Origin: Ursus arctos
Lineage: Eukaryota > Chordata > Mammalia > Carnivora > Ursidae
DNA length: 64,000 nt
Direction of reading: 5' to 3'
Assembly: GCF_023065955.2 (NCBI RefSeq)
Contig: NW_026623056.1
Span: 91,821,256 to 91,885,255, forward strand
Shown piece after piece: positions 59,100 through 64,000 of the stretch. Position 1 is the first letter of the stretch; each line of letters begins with the position of its first letter. The notes under the pieces are model-generated. The model searched no databases, was not told where the DNA came from, and saw only the letters and a list, made by a program, of their open reading frames with translations. The translations under genes were made by a program, and so were the position numbers.

Positions 59100-59259
59100 T
59101 CTCTGAATATTGATGCGGCGCGCGTCGGCGTCGCCCTCCTCCCATTGAGCGAGGCTGTGTCGCGTGGCCCAGCGTCGGCGTGACGGTTGGACGCGGGCGC
59201 GGCACTGCGGGTCCCGATTGCTGCAGCCGCTTGTCAGTGTGATGAAGATTGGCACCCAG
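59100..59259 (+). other. PKNOX1: Probable non-coding first exon of PKNOX1
   Basis: PKNOX1 (PREP1) is a TALE-class homeodomain factor that pairs with PBX proteins. Its coding start is in a later exon. Here a good donor, CACCCAG|gtaagc (59259/59260), follows about 150 bp of CpG-island sequence with a slightly less extreme composition. The 5' edge is a guess. No PKNOX1 coding sequence (which begins MMATQTLSID in human) is found before 64000, so the first intron runs off the window. The assignment rests on synteny and the donor; it is not a coding match. Confidence 0.6.
59113..59148 (+). promoter_or_regulatory. PKNOX1: Possible upstream ORF in the PKNOX1 leader
   Basis: An ATG at 59113 opens an 11-codon frame (MRRASASPSSH) that ends at TGA 59146-59148. 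It would be translated only if transcription starts upstream of 59113. A second ATG at 59242 stays open up to the donor. Confidence 0.35.
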
Positions 59260-62200
59260 GTAAGCTGTCACTCAACCGCTCCGCCGCCGCCGCCGCTCCG
59301 CCGCCCCGTCCCTATCAATCACGCCGGCCCGCAGGCGCCGCGGCCGCCGCCCCGCCGTCGCCGCCCGGGTCTCCGCGGGCCGCCGCCGCCCGGGAGGGCC
59401 GCGCCGGACCCGCCGCCCGGGGCAGGGGGCGGGGAGGGGGTGCGAGTGGGGGAAGGGAGCCGAGGCCGCGGGGAGGGGCGCTGTCCGCCGGGCCGCCGCG
59501 GGGGCGCGCCCCGCTTGTTTTTCTGTGTGGGTTTAGGGACGCGGAAATTTCTGGAAGGCGCCGCCGCTGCCGCGCGGGGCCCGCTGTGAGGCGCGCGCTC
59601 CTAACCGTCCCTCTCGGAGCGCGGCGCGCGCCCTTGCGCGGGCGGGGGCGCGGGGGCGCGCGGGGGGGCGGGGCCGTGCTGGGGGCGCGCGGGGGCGGGG
59701 CTGGGCGGCGGGGGTGCGCGGACTCGGGCCGGGGGGCGGGGGAGGGCGGCGGGGGCAGAGGGGGGGAAGGGCGCGGGGGCGCGCTCGGAGCCGCGGCCGC
59801 CGGGGTGTGGGGCGGGGCCGGCGGGGCCGGTAGGGCGGGGGAGGGCGCGGGGCCGGGATCCGAGGGGCGGGGGCGCGGGGTCGCCTGGAGCCCCCTGGAG
59901 GCGGACCTCGGATGGGGCTGGGTAGCCGGGGCGGCTGCCCTCCCGCCCGAGGACAGGGTGCCCCCGTTCCTGGAATTAGTTTAGCGCAGATGTGCCGCCT
60001 GTAATGACCGGCCGGGGGCGGGGTGGGGGGGGAGTAGATGCCTGGAGGTGCGGGGCAGGGGCTGGCCGCTCGCTGGCATCTCACATTCCTGCAGAAGAAA
60101 TCGTGAGTCACTTGACAAGAATTAGGAAAAGTTGAGTCTGCTTTGCTTCGTCCCGGCGGCGGTGGAAGTGCCCTGTTGTGCCCGTGGTGCCGAGGTTTGG
60201 CCAGTGGGCTGGGCTGTGTGCTGGCTGGCCTGCCGTGGCGGGGGTCCCGAGCAGGGCTCCGGGAGGGCGGCCTGGACACTCGCAGCCAGCCCGGGTGTAG
60301 TCGGCATGTGGAAGGGCAGGACGCGCACTTGGAGTGTGAGAATTAGCTTTCTGTAGAAACTTCTGGGTTGTTTGTTTTTTCCTTAGGAAGTGAGTACTTC
60401 CCACTTGAGGGTGAATGACACCCTCAGCTTTAGTTGGGCGTGAGTTTATACTTTTTTCTGACATTCTGAAAAAGGAAATAATGTGTTTATATAATACAAC
60501 ATTTATTTGATACATTATATAATGCTCCGAATGGTGTGTTCGAAATATTCTAAGGGAGAATTCGAGGCGAAATGGAAACGTTTGCCAGTGCGGTTGTCGG
60601 TGATGCACTCATATGTACTTGTGTGCACGTTGATTTGGAAGGTGGCAGATTGACTCAGATCTACCTTTCCTTTCCTTAGTGTACTGAGCGTGGAGAGGGA
60701 CACGTGGATCATGAAGGTAGAATGTGTGAGCAGAAGAAGGGTGCTTTCCTACGTCAGAGATTTAAAAGTGGGAATTAGAATTGGTGAAACATGTGGATGA
60801 AACAGGACTTGAAAGATTGACCTTCAGTGCTGAGGATTTAAGTGTCTACATGTCGGGTGGTTAGTGATACCGCCGGTGCAAACAGTTTCTTGGCTTCTTG
60901 TCCACTGGTTTACACACATTTACAGTTCTGTCTCAGCGTATTACAGCTTTAGAGAGGTACTCCATGCGAAGGAAGGGTACTGTGTGCGAACAGCAACATT
61001 CTAGCTGTAACTTTCACTTCTGTTGCAAATTGTTAAACTATTAGAAACTGTTTAGGAGAAAGCCTGAATCCACTTCCTGTGCCTCCCAGGGCCTTTTAGT
61101 GCTTCACCTGGCCTCGGCTCCTCACAAACGTTTTTGAGAAAATAGGATGGAGGAGAGAGCCCATATATTATATTGAAATACAGCTACCAAAATATTGAAC
61201 CAAGCTGATGCTCACGCTGCTTATGTGCCCTTTGTGAGCTCACTTAGTAACAGGTCAGGTTCGGGGTTAGTGATTCCTTTTGGCGCTGTGACCAGCATAA
61301 CTGACAGCTTCGAGATTTCCGTAGCAACTCTAGTGCTTTGTGAAAGTAACTGTAGTTTCTCGGTGAAAAAGTCACAGGTAGTGCTGCAACTCCGGGATTT
61401 CGTGTCTTCATGATTGAATGGGTGCTAAGTTTCAGCTGGAGGTTATTGCAAGTAAAGGTGTGGTGTGTGTTCTCATTCAGCTTCACGGAGACCAAGGTCA
61501 GGACCTGTGCGTTAGAAGTCCAGGTACTCTCCACCATCTGTTAGTAGACATATGTATCTGCCCTTGTTTTCCTTCCTCGGACGGTCGTACCGGTGGCTAG
61601 GGGGTGAGAGAATAAAAGCAGGGCAGACAGGGAACCCACAGCTTAGCAGTCTGGGGTCATTGTCAGGGCTGAGGGAGCTGCAGCAGCCACGTGGGGGAGT
61701 GCCCCGGCTTACGCCACAACCAGGTCAGTTACAGTTTTGTCGTGGACGGTGGAAAGATATTGTAGAAAGAGTTCAGTCTGGAAATGGTTAGAATCAGCAT
61801 TTAAGAGCCGGGAAGCCTGGTCATTTGGTAAAAAGGCCTGGCTGCAGGGCCTGTCCAATGAGGCTACACCTGCCATTCCACCAGCCGCCCCTTGTTTTAG
61901 TTACTGTTTCTGGAAACTTCATTCACAGAAGGCTGTGTGATACCACAGCAAACGTGCTGTCTGACAAGGTCATTTGAAACCAGTGGCTTGGAAGCGCTGT
62001 GGTTCTGAGGGGGTCTGGGGGACGGGGCGGGGTTAGCGAGAGGAGGTGGCGAGGGGACAGAGCAGCTTCTTAATTTTATCTAGGATTCCTTAGGGAAAAG
62101 GTTCTAGTGTTTTCAAAATCTTCAAAACAATTGAACTACCAGGTTGCAAGACCAGGAGTTTGTGAGTCAAATTTTGGATTCATTTTCTTGTGTTGAGTCT

Positions 62201-64000
62201 TCCTTTAAATGATAGGACACAGTCTTCCTGACAGGTCGGCGACCAGGTCCTGCCTCCTCTCCCGGTTGGGTAAGCCGCTCAGCGTGGATGGTTGCTGCTC
62301 CTATCTGGGGGAGACCATTTCGGCTTGGGGTGACCCCCCCCCACCCAAAGGCATGTGTTCCTTTGTGCAGTCTCTAGCCGGATGCAGCCGTGCATGGGCT
62401 GCTAGGGCTGCGGGGCACATTCCCTGGAAGCGCTTTTATCGTCTGCCATCTGTGACTGACACGTACAGAATGATGAGCTGGTTTCGTCAGGTCTCCAGGT
62501 GGCCGGGAGCAGGCTGACTTCCAGTCCAGGGGCTGAAGGTTACACAGGAATAAGGAAAGTAGGAATCTAGTGGGATCCCAGGGACCACTAGTGCTGGGCT
62601 TTGGGGCCCACAGAACTCCTTTGAGCTCTGGCCGGAGTCTGTTCAGCTGGACTGTTGCTCTCCGCTGGCTGCTTGCTCTGCACCCTGTTGATTGCGCGTT
62701 CTCTCTTCCCCGCAGCTTGGGGCCCAGCACTGCCGCCTCATCCTCTTCCTGTTTCCCCGCGCACCCCAGAGAGAGTGACTGAGCTCTTTCCCTCCACGCA
62801 CCTCCCAGGCGCTGACCCCTGGGCTAGGTGCTGCCCTAGGGAGGGGTGGGCTCCTGCCTTCCACACAACCACCCTTTTTCAGCGGGGCCTCCGGTAGGGT
62901 TGGGTCACTCAGAAGGGACTATGGATTGGGAGGTACTGTGATGCAGGTTCCAGCCAGAACAGTATTGATCAGACTTTTTAAAGAAGAATGCTTCATGAAA
63001 GCTTGGTAAGCTGTCAATATATGTTGTTTTATGTTGTTTGAGATATTTTATCAAGGTGTATATTTTTTTGCATTAAAAACTTGGGAATTTAGCTTTGCAT
63101 TCTTCTAAATTGTGTGTTAAACTGTACTCCCCCCTGCCCCCAAGGAGGTACTTTAGCAGAATTTATTGCAGCATAAGTGCAGACAGATCTGTGATACTGT
63201 AGGGCAGGGGTTTTCAGCTGTGGGGCTGTTGACGTTTGGGGCCAGATACTTGTGTGTTGTGGAGGCTGCCCTGTGCCTTGTGGGATGTCAGCAGCATTCC
63301 TGGTCGCTACCCACCAGATGTCACTGGGACCCCCACTTCCAGTTGTGACAACCAAAAATGTTTTCAGATATTGCCAAATGTTCCCTGGGGGACAAAAGTC
63401 ACCCCTGGTTGAGAACTGATCTAAAATGGCATTTCCCAAAATGTATTGTGTGGAACCTGAGTTTAATGGGATATGCACCCATATTTACATGTTAGTTATT
63501 TCGTATTGTATTTTCAGTCAGCATTATTATGTATATTTCCATGTACTTATATAATGCACACGTTTCTCACTTAAAAAATGTATCAAAGAGCGCCACATAA
63601 TTTTTTTTTTCTGTATTGCTTTATGGCCGTGTCTGATGTTGCAGAGTCTTTTGAGCATTTAGGTTCTGATATTTCCTATGTTTTTTTCGTCATTCTCTGC
63701 CTTACCAAGCTTAGTGCTGGTCAGATCACAGGGGATGTGGGTAGGAGGGAGGGTGCTCCTGGGTCCATTTCTGTGGCGCTCAGTCCCTGAACACACAGTG
63801 CCCTGGCAAGAAATTGTCCGTGTGAACAGGCCCTTGCTTCGAAGAGTTGGGGTTCTTATTTTTCGTAAAACATTCCTTAACTCTTAATAACAAGTCCATC
63901 ATGAAAGTTTTGAGTGTCAGTTTTTAATGATGCCAATGATAGTCGCAGTCTGAAAAGCAAGGGTGTGATGTAATTTTAAATTCTAGCAGCAGTCTACTAA
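59260..64000 (+). other. PKNOX1: PKNOX1 intron 1 (part)
   Basis: The first kilobase is extremely G-rich on the plus strand (59640-59900), then composition falls to ordinary. I see no SINEC in this 4.7 kb, unlike the rest of the window. An hAT relic lies at 63204-63420. No exon is recognised. Confidence 0.6.
63204..63420 (-). mobile_element. hAT-Charlie DNA transposon relic (MER5A-like)
   Basis: It is a non-autonomous element of about 215 bp bounded by diverged inverted ends: 'caggggttttcagctg' on the left and 'cccctggttgagaactg' on the right. Internal phrases 'gacaaccaaaaatgttttca' and 'gccaaatgttccctggggga' match the reverse of MER5-type consensus. Confidence 0.8.

Larger units (their letters stand above)
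58050..60300. promoter_or_regulatory. PKNOX1: Large CpG island / PKNOX1 promoter
   Basis: A CpG-dense block of about 2.2 kb is the largest in the window, with many GC boxes (for example around 58910-59010 and 59065-59075). It has no TATA box before the inferred exon. By gene order it should drive PKNOX1, the homeodomain factor next to NDUFV3 in mammals. Long open frames on both strands result from the scarcity of AT-rich stops. Limits are by eye. Confidence 0.75.

Noticed and set aside
57914..60279. Several long open frames on both strands around the PKNOX1 promoter (up to about 320 codons)
   Set aside because: Extreme GC content removes stop codons. The products are Pro/Arg/Gly/Ala-rich, overlap each other on both strands, and match nothing I know.
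1..64000. CRISPR arrays, operons or bacterial-type defence systems
   Set aside because: The DNA is plainly mammalian. Regular spacing of repeats was not seen, and the repeated units are dispersed SINEs.

Overview
The window is a piece of a carnivoran mammal genome. Exons split by GT-AG introns, CpG-island promoters, and about thirty copies of the tRNA-Lys-derived carnivore SINE (SINEC/Can-SINE) show this. The younger SINEs belong to a sub-type that I associate with bears and giant panda (5' 'ggcacagcggttaag', middle 'cgttatgggatcgag', then 'ctcctccgct'). My best guess is therefore an ursid. That is inference from repeat style; other arctoid carnivores cannot be excluded.

The gene order matches human 21q22.3 (WDR4, NDUFV3, PKNOX1). 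Region by region: (1) 1-7891, minus strand: the first four coding exons of WDR4, 152 residues of a protein of about 412, running off the left edge, with a CpG-island promoter at about 7.3-8.1 kb. (2) 8.1-19.5 kb: intergenic, with an L2 piece, an ORF1-only L1/HAL1-like element, a MaLR-like LTR and a stack of SINEs. (3) 19957-30.9 kb, plus strand: the complete NDUFV3 gene, four coding exons including the 1,128-nt cassette exon that makes the long isoform, ending at a polyA signal at 30871. (4) 31-58 kb: a long intergenic stretch of SINEs, L1 pieces, LTRs, MIR and L2. It also holds a processed pseudogene of AP3S1 at 57014-57500. (5) 58-64 kb: a very large CpG island, a probable non-coding first exon of PKNOX1 ending at a splice donor at 59259/59260, and the start of PKNOX1 intron 1 with an hAT-Charlie (MER5A-like) relic.

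The three genes are unrelated housekeeping functions: tRNA m7G methylation, mitochondrial complex I, and a TALE homeodomain transcription factor. They are neighbours by conserved synteny and do not form an operon. WDR4 and NDUFV3 are transcribed divergently about 12 kb apart. NDUFV3 and PKNOX1 are co-oriented about 28 kb apart.

I found no bacterial-style system, CRISPR, provirus or novel enzyme cassette. The most notable observations are the AP3S1 retropseudogene, a 30-bp in-frame tandem duplication in the NDUFV3 cassette exon, repeated SINE insertion at the same target sites, a possible upstream ORF in the PKNOX1 leader, and a rearranged, SINE-riddled L1. All repeat family names come from reading by eye without a library search. 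Approximate ends are marked as such.
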